64,000 nt of DNA from Haliclona indistincta. Taxonomy: Eukaryota > Porifera > Demospongiae > Haplosclerida > Chalinidae. Numbering within the stretch: position 1 is the first letter of the stretch; the number at the start of each line of letters is the position of its first letter. Below are positions 24,901 through 33,090 of this stretch, piece by piece. The stretch is from positions 222,501 to 286,500 of the forward strand of contig OZ024791.1 in NCBI GenBank assembly GCA_964017065.1, in the 5' to 3' direction. The translations under genes and the position numbers were made by a program. Below the pieces are notes generated by a model, which was given only the letters and a program-made list of their open reading frames with translations, searched no databases and was not told where the DNA came from.

Positions 24901-27900
24901 GAGGAGAGTTTCCCTGTTATTATGTACTCGTTACAGCTGAGAATGACCTGTGTGATGTGTTGGCTGTGATTCGTGATCTCAATGACTGGAAGGACCTTGG
25001 ACTACAACTAGGCCTTCTCTACTCAACACTGACCGATATCGAGACCTATCGACGAGGCAAACCTAGTGAATGCAGGATAGACATGCTCTCAGCATGGCTG
25101 CAACAACAAGACAATGTCTCACAGAAGGGAGTCCCTTCGTGGAGTGTGTTGAGAGCTGCACTGAAGCTGATGGGAGAGCATGAGACAGCTGACAGGATCC
25201 ACAGCAACTGATGGTGAGTTGCTACATTAGTGTAGATTAATTTCTTTAACATGTTAGTCCACATCTCACATTTAGTAACTGAGAGTGATCTAGTCACAAT
25301 GTAGAGCATAAACGAATGTCATAGCATTCAAATGTTTGAAAGTGGGATCCTATATTGGAAGGGGAGCTACCGTATAGCCGGTTTTTTTCGCTGGTCAAAT
25401 ATTTCGTTAGCCAAAATTTGGCTGGGTCTAATTTTCGTCACAGAGCCACGTCACAGAACTTTTTAAATAGGCAAAAAGAATTTTTCGAAATCTAATTTTC
25501 GACCCGCACCACCCGTTCGAAAATTAAATCCACATGAAAATAACCGGCTATACGGTATGTTTGAAAGTGGGATCCTATATTGGAAGGGGAGCTATGTTTG
25601 AAAGTGGGATCCTATATTGGAAGGGGAGCTATGTTTGAAAGTGGGATCCTATATTGGAAGGGGAGCTATGTTTGAAAGTGGGATCCTATATTGGAAGGGG
25701 AGCTATGTTTGAAAGTGGGATCCTATATTGGAAGGGGAGCTATGTTTGAAAGTGGGATCCTATATTGGAAGGGGAGCTATGTTTGAAAGTGGGATCCTAT
25801 ATTGGAAGGGGAGCTATGTTTGAAAGTGGGATCCTATATTGGAAGGGAAACTATATTTTTGCACAGTTATTCTTGAATAAAAATCGAGAATTGGCTTTAG
25901 ATAAACTATCAATTGCTACATAAACTGTACAATTCAATCCTGTGATGACTGTTACATAAACATTGACATTAAATATTTGTTTTGTTACATTGATTAGCAA
26001 CCTCAGAAGCTTCACCTCTGCTTGCAACAGTTTTAAAATCAACCCTGCTTCTTGTAAAAGACTCATATTGTCCATGGTATATGAGAAATAACCACTGAGT
26101 GGCGCATTTGATCTTACGGTCACCTGAGCAGGCTACAAAAATTGAAAATCTTTTATTTATACACAAGAAAACATTGTCTTTTCTTCTATTTTTATATCTT
26201 TCTTTTTATATTAATAGGTTGCTTTGGTGCTTAGTCTTTATCAAGCGACAAGTAATCCACCAAATAACTACTCTGCTTCATCCATCAACAGAGACATAAT
26301 ATTTCATACCTGGAACACTGTATGAGAGTTACGATATTTCAGCTTTATCATTTTCATTTCTTCAAAACTGGAATTATTGTTATAAATCCCTTGTCTCAAA
26401 TGTCAATCAATTTTTGTGCAATGTGACTCAGATATGGTTCGATTATCAAACAATTGGTACCTTTATCAGGACCATAGGACCATAGATGCCTTGTTAGAAT
26501 CTCTAATAAAAGTCCATAGGACAGTTTTGGGTGTGTGAACAAATCATGAAAATTCAAAAAGTGCAGTTGTAAGTGGCTGACTGCCAACCATCCTTGTGTA
26601 GCCATAGGCCGCGAACTGTGGCATTCACATAGCTATCCATAACTGGGAGGGACTGACACTAGCTACAGTGAGTGTGTTAGTACCTCAAGTCCATCAGTGA
26701 GGGACTGACACTAGCTACAGTGAGTGTGTTAGTACCTCAAGTCCATCAGTGAGGGACTGACACTAGCTACAGTGAGTGTGTTAGTACCTCAAGTCCATCA
26801 GTGAGGGACTGACACTAGCTATAGTGAGTGCGTTAGTACCTCAAGTCCATCAGTGAGGGACTGACACTAGCTATAGTGAGTGTGTTAGTACCTCAAGGTG
26901 AGGGACTGACACTAGCTATAGTGAGTGTGTTAGTACCTCAAGTCCATCAGTGAGGGACTGACACTAGCTATAGTGAGTGTGTTAGTACCTCAAGTCCATC
27001 AGTGAGGGACTGACACTAGCTACAGTGAGTGTGTTAGTACCTCAAGTCCATCAGTGAGGGACTGACACTAGCTACAGTGAGTGTGTTAGTACCTCAAGTC
27101 CATCAGTGAGGGACTGACACTAGCTACAGTGAGTGTGTTAGTACCTCAAGTCCATCAGTGAGGGACTGACACTAGCTATAGTGAGTGTGTTAGTACCTCA
27201 AGTCCATCAGTGAGGGACTGACACTAGCTATAGTGAGTGTGTTAGTACCTCAAGTCCATCAGTGAGGGACTGACACTAGCTATAGTGAGTGTGTTAGTAC
27301 CTCAAGTCCATCAGTGAGGGACTGACACTAGCTATAGTGAGTGTGTTAGTATCTCAAGTCCATCAGTGAGGGACTGACACTAGCTACAGTGAGTGTGTTA
27401 GTATCTCAAGTCCATCAGTGAGGGACTGACACTAGCTACAGTGAGTGTGTTAGTACCTCAAGTCCATCAGTGAGGGACTGACACTAGCTATAGTGAGTGT
27501 GTTAGTATCTCAAGTCCATCAGTGAGGGACTGACACTAGCTATAGTGAGTGTGTTAGTATCTCAAGTCCATCAGTGAGGGACTGACACTAGCTACAGTGA
27601 GTGTGTTAGTACCTCAAGTCCATCAGTGAGGGACTGACACTAGCTATAGTGAGTGTGTTAGTACCTCAAGTCCATCAGTGAGGGACTGACACTAGCTATA
27701 GTGAGTGTGTTAGTACCTCAAGTCCATCAGTGAGGGACTGACACTAGCTATAGTGAGTGTGTTAGTACCTCAAGTCCATCAGTGAGTGTGCAGTTGATGA
27801 TGGTAGCTCTAATCTGGTCAGTCTGATCATGGCGGTGATGATCTGGCATCGTGTCACCTCGTGGTGCTTGAGAGAGTAGTGCTGTAGTGTGTGTGTCAGC

Positions 27901-28231
27901 TCCTGATGACACAAGACAACACTCACTAACCACACCTACTCTAGTCATGTGACACACCTTGATGAGCTCCTTGAGATACTGTTTCAATAGCTCTCTATCA
28001 CGTGGTGTGTCAGCGCCATCACCTGTTCCCTGCTGGCTACAGAATACCTCATCCTCAGCTGCTATCTCCTCTCTCACTGATGATGACCTTCGCCTCTTAC
28101 CTCTCCTACCACCTGACAATGACTTGCTGCTAGCACGACGAACAGCATGACCACCTAGAGAGAGGGGGAGGGAGGGAGGGAGGGAGGGAGGGAGGGAGGG
28201 AGGGAGGGAGGGAGGGAGAGAGAGATAGAGG

Positions 28232-28285
<54 letters not shown>

Positions 28286-28350
28286 AAAGGGAGAGGGGGG
28301 AGAGAGAGAGGGAGGGAGAGACAGACAGACAGACAGACAGAGAGAGCGAG

Positions 28351-28397
<47 letters not shown>

Positions 28398-29149
28398 GGA
28401 GAGACTCAACTACTACATCAGCTAGCTATCTATCACTCCTGATCATACCTGAGTGGTAGTCACTAGCTGCTGATGGATACAATAATAATGTGTCCAGTGC
28501 TTTCTGGAATATCATAGGATGGAATGTCTTGTAAGCAGTGGTACCTACAGTATCAGTGCAGCTGCTCATGTATGGCGGGTAACTAACAGCTGCTAGCTAG
28601 TACCTGGTACTTGTAGTAGTATAAAGTAGAGCTGTGATGATAGAGCTGCACTCATCTTGTCTCTAATGCTCTAGTGATAGTATCATCATCACCATTTATA
28701 GTGCCGCGTGTGTGCTCTTACTGGTTTGTCTCTGTCCAGTAGAGCAAATATGATGGCGAGGAGACACTTGTGAGACACGCCAGCATCAAACAGAACAGTC
28801 CAGAAACCAACACCAGGACCTGTAGCTATGCTACTGCCCGCCTCAAGCAGTGTGGATACTAGTATAGAGAGAAAGAAGCTCACACTAGCTGCTGCTGCTG
28901 CTGTTGATACTTACCTTGAGCAGCCAGCTGTTCCTCCTGGTTGCCCGCACGGCTCCACTCTCTCGTGTTCTCTACTACTCCCCGCCATGCTAACACGTCC
29001 AATAAGGCGTCCTCTAACTCGCTGCTCGGTAGAGACACGCTCTCACAGAAGTTGCTCTCCCAGGCATCCTCCACATAGCTGGCGGGTACAGCATCAAAGC
29101 TGGTAGCCTTGTATGCAGCTAGAGTCGCCTCGTGTAAAGACACTGCCAT
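243..29149 (-). CDS. NCAPD3: Condensin-2 complex subunit D3 (whole gene span)
   Basis: HEAT-repeat subunit of condensin II, which compacts mitotic chromosomes in the nucleus. Consecutive minus-strand exons can be followed in the order of the animal family. The N-terminal part contains [15 protein letters not shown], the middle [14 protein letters not shown] and [10 protein letters not shown], and later come [72 protein letters not shown] and [14 protein letters not shown]. All correspond to conserved blocks of vertebrate NCAPD3 as I know it. The start is placed at the ATG at 29,147-29,149, because the following residues (VEDAWESNF) match the family N-terminus. An in-frame ATG lies upstream at 29,251. 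The gene is unusual for a 15 kb intron hosting two other genes and for minisatellites in many introns. Some internal exons (near 12.0-12.4 kb and 10.8-11.4 kb) and the C-terminal tail are not fully resolved. Confidence 0.93.
1620..1955. repeat. 21-bp minisatellite in the NCAPD3 3' region
   Basis: About 15 units of roughly 21 bp (core tggtgatggtgcttgagtga). The unit is seven codons long and stays open on the minus strand. It runs directly on from the exon ending DFPTEIKG and stops just before the exon coding for the [14 protein letters not shown] block. The frame entering from the 5' side meets a TAG at the 3' end, so it is either an intron or a coding VNTR whose frame I cannot reconcile. One 22-bp unit and one 17-bp unit are irregular. 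Confidence 0.8.
2597..2960. repeat. 29-bp minisatellite
   Basis: About 12 head-to-tail copies of a 29-bp unit containing aactatgatgagcttctctg, with two sub-families (ccccaac and ccacaac). It sits in an NCAPD3 intron. Confidence 0.93.
3698..3713. repeat. Target-site duplication, left copy
   Basis: Sixteen bases atcacacggaagaggt, repeated exactly at 5,278-5,293 on the other side of the retroelement insertion. Confidence 0.9.
3714..5277 (+). mobile_element. 5'-truncated non-LTR-like retroelement copy
   Basis: The copy encodes the C-terminal ~480 residues of a reverse-transcriptase protein. It begins in the RT palm/thumb ([12 protein letters not shown]) and is followed by a Cys-rich knuckle (CPCGANF...EHALTC) with GGF...RHNEIRD, then a nuclease-like segment ([13 protein letters not shown]...FEVRVFNP). 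The ORF stops at TAA 5,159-5,161, followed by a short AT-rich 3' UTR and an A-run. It is flanked by a 16-bp direct repeat, atcacacggaagaggt, at 3,698-3,713 and 5,278-5,293. This is typical of target-primed insertion with 5' truncation. A near-identical 3' fragment occurs at 20.6-21.05 kb, so the family moved recently. It is related to, but distinct from, the longer element at 29.6-33.1 kb. Confidence 0.9.
7324..7517. mobile_element. MITE, TA-flanked, ends similar to CCRTAYAG
   Basis: A 194-bp element with long imperfect terminal inverted repeats (ccatacagtgagaaac... against ccttatagcaagaaat..., both continuing into tttggtggacaaaattttgg). It is flanked by TA dinucleotides and has no coding capacity. 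The ends resemble those of the elements at 25,370 and 60,914. TA duplication fits the Tc1/mariner group. Confidence 0.75.
7556..7610. repeat. (GA)n microsatellite
   Basis: Pure GA run immediately downstream (minus-strand sense) of an NCAPD3 exon donor. Confidence 0.95.
7912..8232. repeat. ~31-bp minisatellite filling an NCAPD3 intron
   Basis: About ten units with core cccagtcatacacatcctca. It occupies nearly all of the intron between the exon ending RAHAYVTLG and the exon starting [13 protein letters not shown]. Confidence 0.9.
8823..8895. repeat. GA-rich simple repeat
   Basis: Purine-only GA run in an NCAPD3 intron. On the minus strand it forms the CT-rich tract of that intron. Confidence 0.93.
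9237..9440. repeat. GA-rich simple repeat
   Basis: About 200 bp of GAGAGA/GGGAGA ending next to the acceptor of the NCAPD3 exon at 8,934-9,229. On the minus strand it serves as an extended polypyrimidine tract. Confidence 0.93.
9801..10016. repeat. ~36-bp minisatellite filling an NCAPD3 intron
   Basis: Six units with core atcagtacagtaagagttaa. They make up the entire intron between exons 10,023-10,147 and 9,685-9,800. Confidence 0.9.
10154..10310. repeat. GA/GAGT simple repeat
   Basis: Degenerate GA and gagtgagtga repeats occupying an NCAPD3 intron. Confidence 0.9.
10697..10806. repeat. ~39-bp minisatellite, three copies
   Basis: Three units with core cacaacaacataacaacaat, beginning right at the acceptor of the NCAPD3 exon 10,543-10,695. 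The rest of the interval to 11,440 shows no coding pattern I can support. Confidence 0.85.
11447..11612. repeat. 16-bp minisatellite carrying an NCAPD3 splice donor
   Basis: About ten units of tagctaccttagtgtt. On the minus strand each unit reads CACTAAG|GTAGC, the same as the real exon end (RNTK) at 11,603. Every copy therefore repeats 8-9 exon bases plus the donor. Confidence 0.9.
12708..12976. repeat. GA and GAGAGG simple repeats
   Basis: About 270 bp of purine-only sequence with a long (gggaga)n core, directly beside the acceptor of NCAPD3 exon 7. ORFs through it are low-complexity artefacts. Confidence 0.95.
13096..19660 (+). CDS. ANK-Roc-COR protein with two Death-fold domains (gene A)
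   Basis: Predicted cytoplasmic signalling GTPase of the ROCO/DAPK-like kind. Five exons: 13,096-16,608, 16,671-16,776, about 16,854-17,133, 17,191-17,238 and 19,389-19,660, all phase-consistent. Residues ~45-540 hold about 14 ankyrin repeats (TPLHYA...). Roc domain ~560-720: P-loop GYSGAGKTT (~566), switch [14 protein letters not shown] (~623), and SHAD in the base-recognition position (~691). A COR-like region covers ~758-1,155. Exon 3 encodes one Death-like domain ([13 protein letters not shown]...SLITHWIRD) and exon 5 another ([13 protein letters not shown]...SVIKHWIAN). It lies within the NCAPD3 intron on the other strand. The last intron carries a minisatellite and nested transposons. 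No kinase domain is seen. Partners and ligand are unknown; Death domains suggest a link to cell-death or innate signalling. Confidence 0.88.
17344..17590. pseudogene. Head-to-head copies of an ANK-Roc gene 5' end
   Basis: Two inverted copies of the first coding bases of genes A/B face away from each other inside an intron of gene A. The plus copy starts at ATG 17,512 ([24 protein letters not shown]). The minus copy starts near 17,428 ([21 protein letters not shown]). Both run about 60 bases and then read ctaccttg|gtaagc, ending in a donor-like sequence absent from genes A and B. The minus copy also carries the upstream stretch found before the ATG of gene B (tatggtaatagcatt ... acagaac). They are relics of an inverted duplication, or promoter-exon pairs of lost genes. 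Confidence 0.7.
17734..17849. mobile_element. Short MITE-like element with 16-bp inverted ends
   Basis: Ends atctaactgacatgaa and ttcatgtcagttagat are exact reverse complements, 116 bp outer to outer. No clear target duplication was found. It lies in the last intron of gene A. Confidence 0.6.
18175..18931. mobile_element. Non-autonomous transposon, ~757 bp
   Basis: Inserted within one minisatellite unit, so its limits are clear. The ends share an inverted ttatgcctcggtgg / ccaccgaggcataa near each terminus, and the right end folds as ggcaccgaaggtgcc. No coding capacity is seen. Any target duplication is at most one or two bases. Superfamily not assigned. Confidence 0.7.
19055..19357. mobile_element. 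hAT-like MITE, 303 bp, 8-bp target duplication
   Basis: Starts cagtggcgattctacagg and ends cctggctacgccactg. The terminal eight bases (cagtggcg) are inverted repeats. It is flanked by an exact 8-bp duplication, actatagt (19,047-19,054 and 19,358-19,365), taken from the host minisatellite unit. The terminal sequence and 8-bp duplication are typical of the hAT superfamily. Confidence 0.85.
20160..21595. repeat. Composite ~16/29-bp minisatellite
   Basis: A long array mixing a 16-bp unit (gtactgtgttattgta) and a 13-bp unit (gtacctgtttgta) in irregular order. It lies between genes A and B and is interrupted by a retroelement fragment at about 20,569-21,055. A degenerate stretch at 21,056-21,130 contains an inverted pair around ctactacaaacagg. 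The sequence 19,665-20,160 before it shows no gene. Confidence 0.92.
20569..21055 (-). mobile_element. 5'-truncated retroelement fragment in the minisatellite
   Basis: Holds only the last ~115 codons and 3' UTR of the same family as the copy at 3,714-5,277, almost identical to it. On the minus strand it ends in a run of about 22 A. An acctgtttgta repeat flanks both ends and fits a target duplication, but the host array also contains this motif. Insertion is therefore later than the array. Confidence 0.88.
21674..21723 (+). promoter_or_regulatory. Conserved leader upstream of gene B
   Basis: The ~50 bases before the ATG of gene B (catgtatggtaatagcatt ... acacagaacagacatctac) recur upstream of the truncated minus-strand 5' end near 17.43-17.50 kb. 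This suggests a shared leader or promoter element. No TATA box is evident. Confidence 0.4.
21724..25211 (+). CDS. ANK-Roc-COR-Death protein (gene B)
   Basis: Paralogue of gene A with the same predicted role as a Roc-type GTPase signalling scaffold. Three exons, 21,724-24,624, 24,687-24,885 and 24,937-25,211, in frame. About eight to nine ankyrin repeats precede the Roc domain (P-loop GYSGAGKTT at ~residue 359, [20 protein letters not shown]), then the COR-like region to ~960. Exon 2 encodes a short linker of repeated PTATDTQL units. Exon 3 gives one canonical Death domain ([13 protein letters not shown] ... [21 protein letters not shown]). The Roc-COR part is nearly identical to gene A at both DNA and protein level, while the ankyrin arrays and C-termini differ. 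The C-terminal Death domain is not the same subtype as the two in gene A. Confidence 0.9.
25332..25850. repeat. 37-bp minisatellite
   Basis: About nine units with core gaaagtgggatcctatattgg. The first unit is split by the MITE at 25,370-25,555. It lies just downstream of gene B. The sequence from 25,850 to 26,640 shows no gene pattern. Confidence 0.92.
25370..25555. mobile_element. MITE with ccgtatag ends and TA duplication
   Basis: 186 bp, ccgtatagccggtttttt ... aaaataaccggctatacgg, inserted in a minisatellite unit (gagc-TA-element-TA-tgtttg), so limits and the TA duplication are certain. Non-coding. It shares its terminal octamer with the element at 60,914-61,021. Confidence 0.85.
26645..27790. 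repeat. 52-bp minisatellite carrying the NCAPD3 exon 6 donor
   Basis: About 22 units, core gagggactgacactagctat. On the minus strand every unit contains CACTGATGGACTTGAG|GTACTAAC, i.e. the last ~18 bases of NCAPD3 exon 6 plus its splice donor. The genuine exon end is the first copy in transcription order (27,769). Confidence 0.93.
27769..29149 (-). CDS. NCAPD3: NCAPD3 exons 1-6 (N-terminal block)
   Basis: Exons read as 28,915-29,149, 28,722-28,858, 28,604-28,670, 28,449-28,544, 27,958-28,154 and 27,769-27,902. Each is bounded by AG/GT on the minus strand and the reading frame is kept through every junction. Exon 6 ends in phase 2, which fits exon 7 starting at 12,705 on the far side of the 15 kb intron. 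Exon 5 encodes a basic, serine-rich stretch ([12 protein letters not shown]) followed by a helix, comparable to the charged linker in the vertebrate protein. The donor of exon 6 is the unit boundary of the 52-bp minisatellite at 26.6-27.8 kb. Confidence 0.88.
28155..28405. repeat. GA/GGGA simple repeat
   Basis: 250 bp purine tract lying directly beside the acceptor of NCAPD3 exon 5. On the minus strand it forms a very long polypyrimidine tract. Confidence 0.93.
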
Positions 29150-29640
29150 CACTGTCACGTTGTTCCCGCGCGCGGGCTCTAAACCACACCTACATGTACT
29201 AGTGACTAACATAACATGATGCATAGCGCATCTATGACACAAAGATTCCATGCAAGCTAAGAGAAATCATGAAATTAAAATGTCACCAGTAGATCAGGTG
29301 GCCGGAATTCAGTTTTGCTTGAGTCAAGTTTAGCAATGCATAATACCTAATCCATGCATAGCCTCGTCCCCAGTCCCTCTTAACTTCAAAAGAGGGCCTG
29401 GTATACACTGACTGCGCACGCGCGGGAAAACGCGTGCGCATGATGAATTATTAATTACAGGAGTTGACCTCTCGCTGTTCTGCCTTCAGCGTGAAGGTAC
29501 ACACCAACGACAGGAGCGCAAAAGATAGAGCATCCTCAAACGACATCTCTGTATAAATGCTCTAGGAGGGGCTCGAGCGTAGCTGACCAGCTGACTGTGC
29601 GCTGTAATATTTACGTATGACGTACCACGTATGACGTAGT
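29150..29640 (-). promoter_or_regulatory. Likely NCAPD3 promoter with a 10-bp inverted repeat
   Basis: Upstream of the NCAPD3 start is a GC-richer stretch containing tgcgcacgcg (29,413-29,422) and its exact reverse complement cgcgtgcgca (29,431-29,440) around cgggaaaa. The core gcgggaaaa fits an E2F-type site and the arms resemble NRF1-type GCGCA/TGCGC motifs. Cell-cycle control would suit a condensin gene. This is inference from consensus only. Confidence 0.45.
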
Positions 29641-29644
29641 CAAT

Positions 29645-32600
29645 ATTTTTTTTTTTTTTTTTTTAGACATTAACAGGATACCTAATAGATATAATTATAA
29701 TTATGATAAGATACCTAATAGATAGAGATAAAGACAGTGTCTTGGAGAAATGATTTAATTATAAATACATGCTTCGGAGACAATGACATCTGTGGAAGTA
29801 GTGGAGGGTCTGATGGCATGTCCCCTTGAAGATCTCGACCCCCTTAGAGATCTGATGGCTGACCTTAGCAAAGAGAAGCTGATGCGGCATCTTAACCAGA
29901 AGGTTGTGGTGGAGTAGCGTTGGTCCCGTTTATCAGCAAGCATTGAAGCCAGCCGCTTGTAAAAGGTCTTTGCCTCATTTGCAAACCCACCAGTAGCTGA
30001 TAGGACGAGGGGGGTGAAAGAAGCATGCTCGACCTCTCTTACTCTCTGCGAGTAGGCCCTCTTCTTTTCAAGTTCATGCTTGCGATAGCAGGACTTGATG
30101 GAGGTATGGCTATTTGAAGGTGCGAGGGGATTAAATACTCTCACATCAAAGAGGGTTCTCTGGGAAGAACTACCCCAAAAGCCATCAGCTCCAATATCAA
30201 GGCGAGCACCATCATCGGTGATCGCTGAGGCAAGATGAAATGTCTCACTTGAGAGGGGTTGTAATTCTGGTTCGATGGAGACATTATTGCAGACCTCGGT
30301 GAGAAGAGAAGCTGTTAAATCTCGGATCTCGTTATGTCTGATTGAAGGGAAGCCACCTTTTGCACAAGAAAATGCATGTTCAGTGGTAAGTTTGTTTCCG
30401 CAGGCACAGTGTGATGAGATGTTCATGAGGGACCAGCCGTAACGAAGAGCGAGAGCATCACGAAAGGCACCTTTATGTAAAGAGAAGCCATGCTCTTCGA
30501 GAGGGAGGACAGTCAACCAGGTGGAAGCGCCTTGCTCTTGTGCAAGGGAGACAGCTTTATTGAGGGATTGTGGAAGTAGAGAGCAGATAGATTTGACTGT
30601 GTTTGAATTGTAGGAGCTGTTATTACTGCGAATCAATGACTTGGCATGTAGTTGGGCGATCAAGGTGTCTTCGCTGTATTTATCAGTTTGGAGGAGAATT
30701 TTGTTAGTTAGTGCACTGGTTGCCTGAATGGAGGATAGGTACTCTCGTTCAGAGGCCATTGATGGAATTTTAATTCCTAACCCTCCTAATCTTGCAGGTA
30801 AGGCAAAGAGACGGGTGAGAAGGTCGCTTGGTGGAGGCTGACCGGTTAGTTCAGGGAGGAGTAACGAGCGGATGGCATTGTCAAGAGGTAGTAATAGATC
30901 ACTGATGTTAGGAGTGGTGCGGCTAATGTAAGTCCACTTACTAGACAGCCCATGCGTAAATGCAGAGAAAGCAGCATGAGGTTGAGATTTGGCAATTGTG
31001 GTGAGGTGTTGGATGCATGAGATCCACTCTTCGACTTTGGAGTTGACATGTGAGGCAACGAACTCTCTGGTCCCAATAGCAGCACCGAGATAAGGTCTTC
31101 CATGAGATGTTATGTTAACTCCGGTGTGAGCAAAGATGGTATTTGCATCAGAGAGGAAAGACTCTTTGGTGATAAGCCAGGATTTTGATGGGTTTGGGTA
31201 GTACCCAAACTTTGGACCAAGAAGAGAGAGCTTGTCCCACCAGTCACGTAGGCATGATATTTTTCCCGCAGCAGCGGCATCATCCGCATACCAGACTTGA
31301 GTGCTGTCTCCTTGAAGCTGTTTAATCAGGGGAATGGTGGCGAGAGCGTACATAGGCATCGCAAGAGGGTCGCCTTGAGTGGTTCCCTCTTGAGAGAGCA
31401 GGACTTCACCGTCAACAAAAAGGTCAGTGGGGGATCGGTATGTGTTGATCAGGATGGTAGCGAGAGGAGGGCAAAGTCGTTGAATGTTATGTAGAGCAGT
31501 CAATCTGTTTAGTGAGTTGAAGGCATTGCTAGCATCAGCTAGCAGGACCGCCTCACAACCTTCATTGTCAAAGGCAGATCTTATGGCGTGGACAGCAGCC
31601 TCAATACCAGATATTTGTCCCCCACACATTTGGAGACAGCCAGAAGCATGTTGGATATCTGGTTTGACAACACTAAGAACTGCTTTGGCGACTATCCTCC
31701 GAGCAGTGTCGCCAATACCGATTGGTCGGACTCCTGGGCACTTGTCAAGTGCTATCAGACGACAGGCGAGAAAGGAAGAGACTGACTTGGGGTCAACATA
31801 GCAGGTGCATAGTCTCCTTGCGACACAGGCAAGTGAATTGCAGAGATCAATGGAAGCACCTTTAAAAGATGTGCACAGTCTTCTCCATGCATGGGCATCT
31901 AGACATGAAGGACCAGAGGAACCATGTATATTGAGGGCAGCAGTTCGAATAGCAGATCCATCAATGGAGTCAAAGATTATAGGATGAGGAGGATCAGGAT
32001 CAGAGGAGAGAATGCAATCTGGATGGACAGGCTGATTGTTCGGATGTTTGGATACTAGGATATCTTTGACGGTTGGTGAACTTTGATCATTAGGATTGGA
32101 AAGGCTGTCAAGATGGAGGATACCGCCTCTCATACCATTTGATAATAGATCAAGAGCTTGTTTTGTCTTTCCAACAAACATCAGGTTCGCAAACTTACGG
32201 GAGAGATCGTCTTGGGAGTATTTGGAATCTAGTTTGGGGAGTCGATTTTGGATGGCTCTTCCCTCAAGCACCAGCTCATTCAACTGACCATTCTTCCAAA
32301 GTACCATTCTCTTAGTGAGACAGGAGGTGTGGTCTTTTGACTTTGAGGATCGGTGTGGCTTTTGGAGTAGGAGCAGAGGGAGAACAGTAGCGGCTTTTAG
32401 GGCGATTGATTCTAAACTAGAACCAGCACTAAAGGAACTGTAGAGTCTGGATAGCTCTGCAGTGAACTCTTTACCAGCTTTGCCATATGGAATAGTAAAG
32501 CAGTTCTTTCTCCAGTGAACAACCTCAGAGTAAGTATCGTCGAGTAGTTTGATTAACGAGTCGGCAGAGTGAGAGCCCCAAGTAAACACAGAGTTGTTAG

Positions 32601-33090
32601 GAGGTTCAAAATGGGGAAGCTCAAAGTGAGTGGGCGAGCTGCAGCCGGTAGGCGGAGAATTTGGTCGCGGGCTATCGGGTGGAGCTGGTGGAGTGCAACT
32701 CACCAACGGAGATACTGTCTTGATAGATGAGAAAGCTGGCAAGTTGAAGTCAGTGAAAGCACCTAGTCCGCGCGGGGAGAAGGGAAGGGAGAATAGAGGT
32801 GCTGTGGTTGCAGCTGCAAGCGGCGAGTTGAAAAATGTGAATGACGGTGACGGTCTTGGGCCGGATAGAGACAAAGAAGGGGTCTCTACTGGCAATACAG
32901 GGATAGGAAAGATAGATTGGAGAGAGTTGTCATCGACTGAGCCACTGGCGATGGTTAGATCATAGGTGGCTGTGTCGGCAGCTGGAGGGACTGGGGACGA
33001 GGCTAATCCATGCACTGCTGAGATATTCGCTTCAAAGATCTGTAATAAAACTTGAGAAATTGATAGTGCTGGCTCAACTGAGCACTGATA
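29645..33090 (-). mobile_element. Retroelement with RT, zinc knuckle and nuclease-like domain
   Basis: One ORF, open from 33,090 to the stop at 29,755-29,757. Its start is uncertain: the first upstream codons lack a clear ATG, and a GTG lies at 33,015. RT motifs are CPGVRPIGIGDTARRIVAKAV, LADASNAFNSLNR, EGTTQGDPLAMPMYALA and the catalytic YADDAAAAG. Then come a thumb with GRPYLGAAIGTREF, a knuckle CACGNKLTTEHAFSC with [13 protein letters not shown], and a PD-(D/E)xK-like stretch ARLDIGADGFW...LFDVRVFNP. The order RT, Cys-His knuckle, nuclease is that of non-LTR elements with a restriction-like endonuclease (R2/NeSL/CRE kind). The clade is not assigned. A T-run at 29,647-29,664 marks the 3' poly(A). 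No target duplication was found, so the 5' limit is unknown. Confidence 0.8.

Noticed and set aside
26645..27790. Regular array resembling a CRISPR
   Set aside because: Units are directly adjacent with no unique spacers, the setting is eukaryotic, and the unit corresponds to an exon-intron border.
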